From assembly GCF_025353885.1 (NCBI RefSeq), contig NZ_JANXNX010000071.1:1-62462 (forward strand): a DNA stretch of 62,462 bases, in the 5' to 3' direction. Within the stretch, counting starts at the first letter, position 1, and every line of letters starts with the position of its first letter. The position numbers and the translations under genes were made by a program. A model generated the notes under the pieces. It was not told the DNA's origin. It saw nothing but the letters and a program-made list of their open reading frames with translations, and ran no database searches. Source of the stretch: Sphingomonas sp. GTDB taxonomy: Bacteria; Pseudomonadota; Alphaproteobacteria; Sphingomonadales; Sphingomonadaceae. This document shows, piece after piece, positions 47,726 to 59,159 of the stretch.

Positions 47726-50014
47726 ATGTCGAGAACATCAGTTACCCGTCCGGCTTCGTTTCTGGCCGTAGCGCTTGTTGCCTTGTCGACGGCTAATGCC
47801 GCGCACGCACAGGACGCTGTCCCGGCTCCCGAAGCATCGGACACCACGCTCGGTGACATCGTGGTGACGGCCGAACGGCGTTCCGAAAATCTGCAAAAGG
47901 TGCCGATCTCGGTCGGTGTCGTGGCCGGCGACCAGCTTCGCAGCTTCCAGGCGGGCGGCGACGACATTCTCGCGCTGTCGGGCCGCGTTCCCGGGCTTTA
48001 TGCCGAAACCACGACCGGCCGCATCTTTCCGCGCTTTTATATCCGTGGCCTTGGCAACGTCGATTTCTACCTCGGCGCATCGCAGCCGGTGTCGATCATC
48101 CAGGACGATGTCGTGCTGGAACACGTCGTCCTGAAATCCAATCCCGTCTTTGACATGGCCCAGGTCGAAGTGTTGCGCGGACCACAGGGTTCGCTGTTCG
48201 GGCGCAACACGACGGCAGGCATCATCAAGTTCGACAGCATCAGGCCCAGCCAGCAATGGGGCGGCCGTGCGTCGGCTTCCTATGGCAGCTACAACACCGC
48301 CACCTTCGACGGCGGTTTCGGCGGTCCCATCGTCGAGGACAAACTGTCGTTTCGCATCTCGGGGCTGTATCAGCACCGCGACGACTGGGTCGACAACACC
48401 TACACCGGCGTCAGCCAGGACGGCACCGTCGCTCCCCGCAAGAACGCGCTCGGCGGCTTCACCGACCGGAACGTCCGCGTCCAGCTGTTGCTGACGCCCA
48501 ATGAACAGCTGTCCATGCTGACCTCGTTCCACGCGCGCGATTATGACGGCACGTCGACGATCTTTCACCGGGCCGCACTGAAAAAGGGTTCGAACGACAT
48601 CTCGGCCGAACCCCGCGACAGTATTGCGTTGGACGAAGGCAACGACAATCCGCAGTCGTACAAAACCTATGGTGCATCGGAAAAGATCGCCTTCGATTTC
48701 GGGCCGGTCACGCTGACCTCGATCTCTGCCTATGAAACGACCAAGGGGTTCAGCCGGGGCGATACCGACGGTGGTGCCGCGAGCAATTTCGGAGGCACCG
48801 GTTTTGGCCAGTCGCAGGGCAACATTCGCGATCTCGACCAGCTCACGCAGGAAGTTCGCCTGTCGAGCAACGGTGACACCCGTTTCAAATATCAGGTCGG
48901 CGCGATGTATTTCGATCAGCACGACCGCACTGAATTCTACCAGCGCACCTATTTCCTGACGACCGCCGCGAACAACCCGAACAACTTCGTCCGGCTGCGC
49001 GACATCAACACCAGCTGGGCGTTCTTCGGACAGGCCAGCCTGGAGGTCGTGCCCGGCCTGACGATCACCGCCGGTGGCCGTTATACCAAGGACACCAAGA
49101 AGACCCGGCTGGTAAAGGCCGTCGGCGAGCCCGCGGGTGGCCCGTTCGCCGACCGTCCGTTCGTGCGCCTGTCGGACAAGCAGCCCAGCTGGGACGTCAG
49201 TGCCTTGTACGAACTGTCGCCAGAGGTGAGCCTGTATGCCCGCGTCGCGCGCGGCTTTCGCGGACCGACGATCCAGGGCCGTTCGGCGGTGTTCAACGCG
49301 CCGTTCTCGACCGCCAATTCGGAAACCATCGTGTCGTATGAAGGCGGCATCAAGACCAATCTGTTCGACAACCGGGTGCGCTTCAACCTCTCGGGCTTTG
49401 GCTACCGCGTCAAGAACATCCAGCTGAACGGCAACGATACCAATGGCAACGGCGTCCTGTTCAACGCCGCCAAGGCCGATGCCTATGGACTGGAGGCCGA
49501 ACTCGACACCCGGCCAATTCCGAACCTGACGTTGTCGGCGGGCCTCAGCCTGTTGCATACAGAAATCAAGGATCCGAACGCACTGGCGCAGGTGTGCCAG
49601 CTGAACGGCGTCGTCGTCTGCACCGTGCAGAACCCGACCGTCGCCATCGGCACCAACAATTTCGCGCGTATCGACGGCAACCCGCTGCCCAATGCTCCGA
49701 AATACACCGCCAACATCTCGGCGCGCTACGACGTGCCGCTGGGCAATGGCAGCGCGATCTTCGCGGCAACCGACTGGAACATCCAGGGTTATACCAACTT
49801 CGTCCTGTACCGCACTGCCGAGTTCAACTCGAAGGGCGATTTCGAAGGCGGGCTGAAAATCGGCTACACCGCCGCAGAAGGCAAATACGAGATCGCGGCC
49901 TTCGCGCGCAACATCACCAAGGAAAAGAACCTGAAGGGCGTCATCGAGAATTACATGGCCGCAGTCTTCAACGAACCACGCATCATCGGGGTGTCGATCT
50001 CCGGCAAGATGTGA
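47726..50014 (+). CDS. TonB-dependent receptor
   Basis: The protein has 762 residues. A signal peptide (about 1-29, cleavage near AAHAQ) is followed by a TonB-box-like DIVVTAERR, the plug (about 45-155, with VEVLRGPQGSLFGRNTTAGI) and a beta-barrel ending RIIGVSISGKM. Sequence style matches the FecA/FyuA-like receptors expanded in sphingomonads; the ligand is unknown. The ATG at 47726 has GGGGA upstream. The frame is open further 5', but there is no signal peptide there. The stop is followed by a strong hairpin. Confidence 0.92.
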   Translation: MSRTSVTRPASFLAVALVALSTANAAHAQDAVPAPEASDTTLGDIVVTAERRSENLQKVPISVGVVAGDQLRSFQAGGDDILALSGRVPGLYAETTTGRIFPRFYIRGLGNVDFYLGASQPVSIIQDDVVLEHVVLKSNPVFDMAQVEVLRGPQGSLFGRNTTAGIIKFDSIRPSQQWGGRASASYGSYNTATFDGGFGGPIVEDKLSFRISGLYQHRDDWVDNTYTGVSQDGTVAPRKNALGGFTDRNVRVQLLLTPNEQLSMLTSFHARDYDGTSTIFHRAALKKGSNDISAEPRDSIALDEGNDNPQSYKTYGASEKIAFDFGPVTLTSISAYETTKGFSRGDTDGGAASNFGGTGFGQSQGNIRDLDQLTQEVRLSSNGDTRFKYQVGAMYFDQHDRTEFYQRTYFLTTAANNPNNFVRLRDINTSWAFFGQASLEVVPGLTITAGGRYTKDTKKTRLVKAVGEPAGGPFADRPFVRLSDKQPSWDVSALYELSPEVSLYARVARGFRGPTIQGRSAVFNAPFSTANSETIVSYEGGIKTNLFDNRVRFNLSGFGYRVKNIQLNGNDTNGNGVLFNAAKADAYGLEAELDTRPIPNLTLSAGLSLLHTEIKDPNALAQVCQLNGVVVCTVQNPTVAIGTNNFARIDGNPLPNAPKYTANISARYDVPLGNGSAIFAATDWNIQGYTNFVLYRTAEFNSKGDFEGGLKIGYTAAEGKYEIAAFARNITKEKNLKGVIENYMAAVFNEPRIIGVSISGKM

Positions 50015-50022
50015 TCCTGGGA

Positions 50023-50050
50023 CCGGTGCGGGGTATTCGCCCCGCTCCGG
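50023..50050 (+). terminator. GC-rich hairpin after the TonB receptor
   Basis: CCGG plus GCGGGG pairs with CCCCGC plus CCGG across one T-T mismatch around the loop TATTCG, 8 bases after the stop. No T-run follows, so it is terminator-like only in stem strength, and it may instead protect the 3' end. Confidence 0.5.
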
Positions 50051-50081
50051 CCCCGCTTGAAATCAGGACCCGATCAATAAC

Positions 50082-50179
50082 CCGTCACCCCGGCGCAGGC
50101 CGGGGCCTCTACGGATTTCCGATAGGGCGGTTAACTACCCAACAGCCGTATAGCCCCCCGGCCTACGCCGGGGTGACGG
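50082..50179. repeat. REP-like inverted pair
   Basis: A 24-base unit, itself a hairpin (CCCCGGC/GCCGGGG stem), occurs at 50082-50105 and, inverted with one mismatch, at 50156-50179. The two face each other across 50 bases between two convergent genes. This is the layout of REP/BIME elements common in intergenic DNA. Copy number elsewhere in the genome is not visible here. Confidence 0.75.
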
Positions 50180-50186
50180 CCCCCCC

Positions 50187-51434
50187 CTATTCAAACCTAC
50201 CAGCCACCCGCATCGGCGCGATCATCGACACCATCAGCGCCGCGATGGCGGTCACGACCGCGCTCCACAGGATAACGACCAGCACGCCCACCCCTTGCGC
50301 CACCGTCTGCGTCAACAGGCCGACGCCTTCATCAAAGCCGGGGCCTCCGAAAATCGGCGATACGAACAGGGGAAAGGCGACCGCGCCGACAATGCCGCCG
50401 CACCCGCTCGCAACAAAGGCGCTGGCGGTTGTCCCGACATTCAACTGACGCACCAGCACCGATCCGGCCCATGCGGCCAATGCTCCGCCCACGCCCAGCG
50501 CCATCGCGCCCGCCGGTCCGACAAATGCCGCGCCAGTGCTGATCGCCGCCAGTCCGGCGATGGCGGCCGTCGCCACCCCGTCGTCTCCGCCCGGACTTTC
50601 TCGCCAGCGCGCGATTGCAAAGCCCACCAGTACCGCTGCGCTGGCCGCCAACAGCCCATTCAGCATCGCGGTCGCGGCATCGTCACCGCCGCCGAACGCC
50701 GCGCCACCCAGAATGCCGATCCAGCCCACCAAAGTCAGCGCCAGCCCGGCGTGTCGCAGCGCCGGGACCGCGCCCGCGCCCGTGACCGTTACCGTGACCG
50801 CCTCCGCTGCGTCGTCGTCGATCCCGCCGCGTCCGATCAACAGCGCCGCCACCAGTGTCGCCGTGCCCGCTGCGACCTGCACGACCAGCCCGCCACCGAA
50901 ATCCAGCACGCCCAGGTCGCTGAGCCACCCGCCGCCCCAGATCCAGTGAGCGACGGGGGCATAGACGATCAGGCTCCAGACCGCGACGAAGCCGCCCAGC
51001 CAGCCGATCCGTGCGCGATGGGCGATCGATGAAACCATAATCCCGACCGCAAACAGGGCGACGGTCAGTTGATACAGGGCAAAAACAATGTCCGAAATGG
51101 TCAGGTCGGCGTGCATTTCGGCCATGTTCGCCAGCATCGCATTGTCGGCACCACCGATGATCGAGCCGCCCTCGCTGAACGCAAGACTATAGCCGAGGGC
51201 CGCGAAGACGAGCGTCGCAATCGCCGCCGACAGCACTATCGCGGGGCCGTGTACGCCGTCGCGACGACCATGCAACAGCGCGAGGCCGGGCAGGGCGGCA
51301 ATCAGTCCCAATGCAGAGGCTGCCAGCACCCACGCGCTGTCGCCGCTGTCGGCCACCACGATCGGCTGGGCCTGCGCCACAGTCGCCAATGAAATGCCGA
51401 GCGTCGTCAGCGCGTAACGGGAAAGTGTGGTCAT
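50187..51434 (-). CDS. Amt/MEP/Rh-family membrane protein lacking the twin histidines
   Basis: The protein has 415 residues. A signal-like N-terminus (SRYALTTLGISLATVAQAQP) precedes eleven or so membrane helices of the ammonium-channel fold: VYAPVAHWIWGGGWL, LDFGGGLVV and CGGIVGAVAFPLF. In AmtB two pore histidines (168 and 318) are essential. By alignment of these motifs the first is Gln186 and the second Ser343 here. D178 of the DF-GG motif is kept. It may therefore conduct or sense something else, or be a sensor-type homologue. The ATG at 51434 was preferred; ATG at 51452 is possible. No glnK is adjacent. Confidence 0.82.
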   Translation of the reverse strand: MTTLSRYALTTLGISLATVAQAQPIVVADSGDSAWVLAASALGLIAALPGLALLHGRRDGVHGPAIVLSAAIATLVFAALGYSLAFSEGGSIIGGADNAMLANMAEMHADLTISDIVFALYQLTVALFAVGIMVSSIAHRARIGWLGGFVAVWSLIVYAPVAHWIWGGGWLSDLGVLDFGGGLVVQVAAGTATLVAALLIGRGGIDDDAAEAVTVTVTGAGAVPALRHAGLALTLVGWIGILGGAAFGGGDDAATAMLNGLLAASAAVLVGFAIARWRESPGGDDGVATAAIAGLAAISTGAAFVGPAGAMALGVGGALAAWAGSVLVRQLNVGTTASAFVASGCGGIVGAVAFPLFVSPIFGGPGFDEGVGLLTQTVAQGVGVLVVILWSAVVTAIAALMVSMIAPMRVAGRFE

Positions 51435-51536
51435 CGTGACCAACCTAAACATGGCGGGTTAAGGCTTCAACTACGGCAATCGATCGGGTGCCAGGTCGGG
51501 GCAATTGACGCGGGCGGTCCGACACGCCAATCGATC

Positions 51537-52013
51537 ATGATGCGCTTCACTTTCACCGCCATCATCCTTGCCGCGCTCGTCATGCCGGGCGCGGCCCTCG
51601 CCGAACGAAAGCTCCCCTATTGGGCGTCGATCAGCGCGGGAAAAGCCCGGATGCGAAGCGGTCCCGGTCGTCAATTTCCCGCAACCTGGATGTATCAGCG
51701 TGTCGGATTGCCGGTAAAAGTGCTCGAAATCTATCCGAACTGGCGAAAAATTGAGGATCCTGACGGCACTACCGGGTGGGTTCAGGGCAATTTGTTGAGC
51801 GACAATCGCACCGCGATCGTCATGGGCGGTATCCACGAGATGCGTGGCGCGGCCGATGCCTCGGCCCCGGTGGTCTGGCGCGCCGAACCCGGCGTCGTCG
51901 GCGCGCTGACGCAATGTGACCGGGGCTGGTGCCTGTTCGACGTAAAGGGCCGCACCGGCTATATTGAAATCGCCCATATCTGGGGAGCAAAGCCCGACGA
52001 ACGTCTGCCGTGA
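51537..52013 (+). CDS. Exported SH3-domain protein
   Basis: The protein has 158 residues. A signal peptide (MRFTFTAIILAALVMPGAALA) is followed by two bacterial SH3-like segments, KARMRSGPGRQFPATWMYQR with VQGNLLSDNRTAIV, then HEMRGAADASAPVVWRAEPG with DVKGRTGYIEIAHIWG. Such periplasmic domains often bind peptidoglycan or other proteins. It overlaps the prepilin peptidase gene by 4 bases. Confidence 0.87.
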   Translation: MMRFTFTAIILAALVMPGAALAERKLPYWASISAGKARMRSGPGRQFPATWMYQRVGLPVKVLEIYPNWRKIEDPDGTTGWVQGNLLSDNRTAIVMGGIHEMRGAADASAPVVWRAEPGVVGALTQCDRGWCLFDVKGRTGYIEIAHIWGAKPDERLP

Positions 52014-52750
52014 GTGGGCCGATTTGGTGGGTGCTGGCTGGAACCGCGCTGGGCGCGATCCTCGGCAGTTTCATCGCGACGCTGGTGATCCGCTGGCCGC
52101 AGGGGCGGGGGACCGGGGGGCGTTCGGCTTGCGACGGCTGTGCCGTTCGCCTTCGCTGGTTCGAACTGGTGCCGCTGGCCAGTTTCCTGCTCCAGCGCGG
52201 AAAATGCCGGCACTGCGGTGCCCGAATTGCGCCCGACCATTTCTGGATCGAAGCCGTCTGTGTCGTGGTCGGCGGTGTCGCCCTCGCAGTCGCGCCGGGG
52301 TGGGAGGGGATGGCCGGTGCGTGCTTTGGTTGGATATTGGTGGCGCTGGCCGCGCTTGATCTCCGCCATTTCTGGCTCCCCGACCGCCTGACGCTGGCGC
52401 TGGCGGCAACCGGAGTTGCGGGCGGCGCGATCGGTTTTGATCCACCACTCTCCGATCGCCTGGTCGGCGGCCTCGCGGGGTTCGCGACCCTCTCCATAAT
52501 TGCGTGGAGTTACAAACGGTTACGCGGACAACAGGGGATGGGGGCGGGTGACCCGAAACTGCTGGGCGCAATCGGATTGTGGCTCGGCTGGCAGGTGATG
52601 CCCTTTGTCCTGCTCGGTGCCAGCATTTTGGGTATAAACTTGGTGGTCTACCAACTACTGCGCAAACGCATCGTCACCAGCCAGACCCGCTTGCCACTCG
52701 GCGCGCTGATGGCGGTCGCGGCCTTTCCGATCTGGGTCTTCAGCCGCTGA
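52010..52750 (+). CDS. pilD: Prepilin leader peptidase/N-methyltransferase (PilD/GspO type)
   Basis: The protein has 246 residues. The N-terminal zinc/methylase-side domain has two CxxC pairs (C41/C44 and C66/C69), and the A24 peptidase core has the two aspartates in LAALDLRHFWLPDRLTLAL and GAGDPKLLGAIGLWLG. It cleaves and may N-methylate type II secretion or type IV prepilins. It is distinct from the short cpaA product at 10.5 kb. The GTG start overlaps the SH3 gene stop (GTGA). The convergent eda overlaps its end by 11 bases. Confidence 0.93.
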   Translation: MSGPIWWVLAGTALGAILGSFIATLVIRWPQGRGTGGRSACDGCAVRLRWFELVPLASFLLQRGKCRHCGARIAPDHFWIEAVCVVVGGVALAVAPGWEGMAGACFGWILVALAALDLRHFWLPDRLTLALAATGVAGGAIGFDPPLSDRLVGGLAGFATLSIIAWSYKRLRGQQGMGAGDPKLLGAIGLWLGWQVMPFVLLGASILGINLVVYQLLRKRIVTSQTRLPLGALMAVAAFPIWVFSR

Positions 52751-53354
52751 CCAATGCCGCGGCTGCCCGCGCATTGGCTTCGATCGTCGTCACGTCGAGC
52801 GGTCCCTTCGGAACGATCCAGCTGCCCCCAACGCACAGCACCGCCGCCTCCGCCAGCCACTCGGGCGCCGTCGCCAAAGTGATGCCGCCGGTGGGGCAAA
52901 AACGCACGTTGCCGAACGGTGCCGCCAGCGCGCGCAATGCCGGAAGCCCACCCGCCGCCATCGCTGGAAATAGCTTGAACCGGGTCAGCCCCATGTCGAG
53001 CCCGCGCATCAGGTCGCCCGCATTCGCGACGCCGGGCAGGAACGGCACGCCGCTCGCCACCGCCGCGCGGCCCAGCGACTCGGTCAGGCCTGGACTGACG
53101 ATGAATTTCGCCCCGGCATTGATCGCTGCCTCGAGGTCGGTCGGGTTCAGGACGGTCCCCGCCCCGACGATCGCGCCCGCGACCGACGACATCGCGGCAA
53201 TGACATCAAGCGCCGCCGGAGTGCGCAGCGTCACCTCCAGCACCCGGACCCCGCCCGCGACCAGCGCCTCGGCAATCGGGCGCGCTTGCGCCACGTCGTC
53301 GATGACGAGCACCGGGACAACCGGCCCATCGCGCATGATGGCTTCAACGTTCAT
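52740..53354 (-). CDS. eda: KDPG aldolase
   Basis: The protein has 204 residues. It splits 2-keto-3-deoxy-6-phosphogluconate into pyruvate and glyceraldehyde 3-phosphate. Visible are VPVLVIDDVAQARPIAEALV, the Glu-containing GGVRVLEVTLRTPAALDVI, GAGTVLNPTDLEAAINAGAK with the Schiff-base lysine in AKFIVSPG, and the phosphate-binding FCPTGGITLATAPEWLA. It is the last gene of zwf-edd-glk-eda and overlaps glk by 4 bases. Confidence 0.97.
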   Translation of the reverse strand: MNVEAIMRDGPVVPVLVIDDVAQARPIAEALVAGGVRVLEVTLRTPAALDVIAAMSSVAGAIVGAGTVLNPTDLEAAINAGAKFIVSPGLTESLGRAAVASGVPFLPGVANAGDLMRGLDMGLTRFKLFPAMAAGGLPALRALAAPFGNVRFCPTGGITLATAPEWLAEAAVLCVGGSWIVPKGPLDVTTIEANARAAAALVSG

Positions 53355-54321
53355 CGGCTATGCTCCATTGCAAAGGCGGCGGCAGCGCCGAACAGCCCGG
53401 GTTGGTCGAGGGTGATCAGCTTAACGGGAATCCCCGCCATCATCGCCTGAAACCGGCCCTTTGCCACGAACCGTTCGGCAAAACCCGACGCAGGCAGATG
53501 TCCCGCAATGCGGGCACCGACTCCTCCCGCGATCACCACCGCATTTGCCCCGTGCGCCAGCGCCAGATCGCCCGCGACCGAGCCAAGTGCCATGCAGAAG
53601 CGGTCCAGTGCTGCGACGGCAAGACTGTCTGTGCCATCAAGTGCCGCTGTCCACAACGCCTTGTCGTCTTGGGCAAAGGGCGCTCGTTTTTCGATTTGGC
53701 CCAGCGCGTCGTGGATGTGCCTCAGCCCCGGACCCGACACGATCCGCTCGGTCGAGACGCGGCGCAGCTTCGCGCGTAATTCGCTAACCAGCTCGTCCTC
53801 GAAATGGTCGATAGGGGCAAAGTCGAGGTGCCCACCCTCGGTCGGGCCGACGTGATAGCGATCCTTGGTCCGCAAGACATATGCGACGCCCAATCCGGTT
53901 CCTGGGCCGACGACCGTCGTCGTTCCCAGTTCCGGCAGCGGCACGTCGGGGCCGCACAAATGGCTAAAACTGCCCGCTGACGCCTGCCCGACCGCATGAC
54001 CGACGGCAGCGAAATCGTTGACGAGCGTGAAACTGTCGACGTTCAGGCGCGCCTCGATCAGCGATGGGCGGACGGTCCAGTGACTGTTGGTCAGTTGCAG
54101 CACGTCGCCCTCAACCGGCCCCGCAAATGCGATGCCTGCCGCCCGGGGGAGGGGATGCGGGATGGTTTCGCCAAAAGCCTCCCATGCGGTCTGGAAACTG
54201 GCAAATTCTGCGGTCTTGAATGTGACTGTCGAGCCCAGATCAATGACCCTGCCATCCGCCGCTTCTGCCAGGGCAAATCGCGCGTGGGTTCCACCGATGT
54301 CGACCGCGACGATCTGCATCG

Positions 54322-54325
<4 letters not shown>
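53351..54325 (-). CDS. glk: Glucokinase
   Basis: The protein has 324 residues. It phosphorylates glucose to glucose 6-phosphate, feeding Zwf. Hallmarks of the proteobacterial glucokinase are [15 protein letters not shown] (phosphate loop), [16 protein letters not shown] (catalytic Asp in NDF), [13 protein letters not shown] and EGGHLDFAP with a glucose-binding Glu. It starts in a 4-base overlap with the edd stop (ATGA). Confidence 0.96.
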
Positions 54326-56125
<1,800 letters not shown>

Positions 56126-56133
<8 letters not shown>

Positions 56134-57577
56134 GCCAGCTTGCTCCGTCGCGTTCAATCATGCCCATTGCCGCCGACGGACCCCAGCTTCCCGCGGTATA
56201 GGGCTTGGCCATGATACCGGCCGCGTCCCATGCCTTGTGAATCGAATCGACCCAGGTCCATGCTGCTTCGATCTCGTCGCGACGCACGAACAAGGTGGTG
56301 TCGCCCTCCAATAAGTCCAGTAGCAACCGCTCATAGGCAACCCGCCGCCGTTTTCCGGCAAAGGTGGCGGCAAGGCTGACGTCGAGCCCGACATTGGTGA
56401 GTTCGATCCCACCCCGGTCGAGCCCCGGCTCCTTGGTCATGATCTGCAGCCCGATGCCCTCGTGCGGTTGCAGCCGGATGACGAGGGCATTGGGTTCGAG
56501 CCCATTGCCGCGCGTTGCAAAGATCGAGTGGGGAACCGGCCGGAACTGGATCAGGATTTCGGAATGGCGCGTCGGCAATCGCTTGCCCGTCCGCAGATAG
56601 AACGGAACGCCACGCCAGCGCCAGTTGTCCAGATGCGCTTTTACCGCGACAAAGGTCTCGGTGTTGGACTTGCCGCCCAGCTCGTCGGCATACCCCTGTA
56701 CGGGCTGCCCGTCGATCGCGCCCGATGTGTACTGGCCCTTCACGCTGAGCAGCGCCGCTTCGGAGTTGCTCAGGGGCCGCAGCGAGCGCAGCACCTTTAC
56801 CTTTTCGTCGCGCACGGCCGTCGCTGTGTAACTTGCAGGCGGTTCCATCGCGACCAGCGCTAGCAGCTGCAGCATGTGGTTCTGGACCATATCCGCCAGC
56901 GCTCCGACGCCGTCGTAATAGGAAACGCGCCCCTCCAGTCCGACCGTTTCAGCAACGGTAATCTGAACATGTTCGATTGAGGCAGCGTTCCACAATGGTT
57001 CGAACATCGTATTGCCAAACCGCAAGACCAACAGGTTCTGCACTGTTTCCTTGCCAAGATAGTGATCGACACGAAAGATATTCTCCTCGTCAAACGCATG
57101 ACCGACCGCTGCGTTGACTTCGCGACTTGAAATCAGGTCGTGACCAATGGGCTTTTCCATCGCGACGCGCGTTGCCGGGCCCGTCAGGCCGACCGTTTCA
57201 AGCCCGGCGACTACGGGCGCAAACAACGCTGGCGGTGTCGAGAGATAGAAGGCAATACCGCCGTCCTTGAAGGCGGCGGCCATCTCGGCGAGCTTTTGAA
57301 AGTCATCGGCATTGTCGCTGGAGACCGCACAATAGTCGATCCGCGCGATGAAGGTCGCGACTTTTTCGGCGTCGTATAGTTCGAGCGGCTTCAACGATGT
57401 TTCGACCTGGGCCCGAAAAGCCGCGGTATCGACCTTCGATCGTGCCGAACCGATGATCCTGAAACTTTCGGGCAGCAAGCCATCGCACGAAAGGTTGTAA
57501 AGCGACGGAAACAGCATCCGTTGTGCTAGGTCGCCAGTGGCCCCGAACAGTACGAATGTTTCGAACGATCGTGACAT
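56126..57577 (-). CDS. zwf: Glucose-6-phosphate 1-dehydrogenase
   Basis: The protein has 483 residues. It oxidises glucose 6-phosphate with NAD(P), the entry to the Entner-Doudoroff route. The Rossmann motif is [19 protein letters not shown], the active site is [22 protein letters not shown] with catalytic His-Asp, and the C-terminal region has [16 protein letters not shown]. The ATG at 57577 has AAGGAG 11 bases upstream. It heads the operon zwf-edd-glk-eda. An insertion sequence ends 170 bases upstream, near where its promoter should lie. Confidence 0.96.
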
Positions 57578-57750
57578 GCGGCGTAATGCTCCTTGAGGAA
57601 TCACCCGGTGTTTAGCCGCGCGGGGGAGCGATGCAAGCGACCGTAACGGAAATTGAATGGATTGTGGTCGAAGCGTGTTCGCGAGTTCGAGTACGGCAAG
57701 GACGAGCGGCTGTCTGGCGGGTAGCGCGGATTGCCACCCAAGAAGACTAG

Positions 57751-59155
57751 CATTACAGTTGCGCCTTTGATTGAACTCTGAATCAATGTGTGTCCATGGT
57801 ATGGAGGCTGTGGATGACGGGTGCATCGATCGAAACGACATTGGAGCTTTGGGCATCGTCGCTGCGAGACGTGAAGTCGCGGATGCGGGGATTGTTCACG
57901 CAGGAGCGGGTTGCGGCGTCGGCGGGTCTTTTTTTGGACGGGCTGCTGGGGGACGAGCGGCGCAAGACGGGCTGGATGCGTGCCGAGGCGGCGGGCGATC
58001 CCGGGCCGTGGCGTCAGCAGGCCATTCTCGGGCGGGGGCGTTGGGACGCGGAGGCGCTGCGCGATATCGCCCGCGATTATGCGCTGGAGACGCTGACGGA
58101 TGAAGATGCGGTGCTGGTCATCGACGAGACCGGCTTTCTGAAGCAGGGCAAGGCGTCATGCGGCGTGAACCGGCAATATACCGGTTCGGCAGGCAAGATC
58201 ACGAACTGCCAGATCGGGGTGTTCGCGGCCTATGTGTCGCGCCATGGCCATGCGTTCATCGATCGTGCGCTGTATCTGCCCAAGAGTTGGACGAACGACC
58301 CGGTGCGCATGAAGCGGGCACATGTTCCCGCCGGGACGGCGTTTGCGACCAAGCCAGAGCTCGCGGTGACGATGATCGAGCGGGCGATCACGGCAAAGGC
58401 GCCGTTCAGCTGGGTGGCGGCCGACAGCGTCTACGGCGTCGGCGCGATCGAACAGGCCCTGCGACGTGCGGGGAAGGGCTATGTGCTCGGGGTCAACTCC
58501 AACCATCACTTCGCCTCCTGGGGCGTGATCCCACCGGTTGCCGGTACTGCCGAAGGCATCGCAAAAAGCCTTGAGCCCGGGGCCTGGCAGCGGCTGTCGG
58601 CGGGTGAAGGCACCAAGGGCGCAAGGCTTTATGACTGGGCCTATTGCCCACTCGCCGATCTCGATGCGGCCGAATATGACGCACAGCGATCGGGACTGTG
58701 GACCCGCGGCCTGCTGATCCGTCGCACGATCGCGGACGGCGATCTTGCCTTCTTCTCGACCTGGTGCCCGCAAGGCACGACGATCGAAGCCCTTGTCCTG
58801 GTCGAGGGGCGCCGCTGGGCGATCGAGGACAGCTTCGAGACCACCAAGAACGAACTCGGCCTCGATCACAACGAAACCCGCTCCTGGCATGGCTGGAATC
58901 GCCATGTCTCGCTCGTCATGCTCGCCTTTGCGATGATGGCAACCATCCGCCACAAAGCGAACATGACGCCCCCAAAAACAGTCTGGCGGCTTCGGCTCTG
59001 ATCCGCTGGTCGGTTCAGGAAATCCGCCGCATCGCCATCCGTCTCGCTCAGCGCCGTATCCAACCAGCGCACATCATCGCATGGTTGTTGTGGCGAAGGG
59101 CACATCAGGCCGAAGCCAGACACGCTCACCTCAAATCAAAACAGCAACTGTAATG
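57751..59155 (+). mobile_element. IS701-family insertion sequence
   Basis: A 1405-bp element. Its ends are imperfect inverted repeats of 22 bases with 19 matches, beginning CATTACAGTTGC at both ends, flanked by the 4-base duplication CTAG (57747-57750 and 59156-59159). A CTAG/YTAR target of 4 bases is what the IS701 family makes. It encodes one transposase, whose last part is in a different frame. It lies between zwf and an IS5 remnant. Confidence 0.92.
57814..59153 (+). pseudogene. IS701-family transposase, frame broken near the 3' end
   Basis: The DDE residues are present: Asp in VLVIDETGFLKQG, Asp in FSWVAADSVYGVG and Glu in WAIEDSFETTKNELGLD. The ATG at 57814 has GGAGG 6 bases upstream. 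The starting frame ends at 59001 (395 residues, tail KTVWRLRL), while the conserved C-terminal part (NSLAASALIRWSVQ to KSKQQL) continues in the -1 frame to 59153. The switch sits at a C-run/A-run (58969-58978), where C CCA AAA is an in-frame -1 slippery heptamer. It could be a programmed -1 shift giving 446 residues, or a lost base in the A-run. Confidence 0.8.
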
Positions 59156-59159
59156 CTAG

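Noticed and set aside
47738-49558. 606-codon open frame antisense to the second TonB receptor
   Set aside because: It is a shadow of the receptor's codon bias with no recognisable fold, despite its length.
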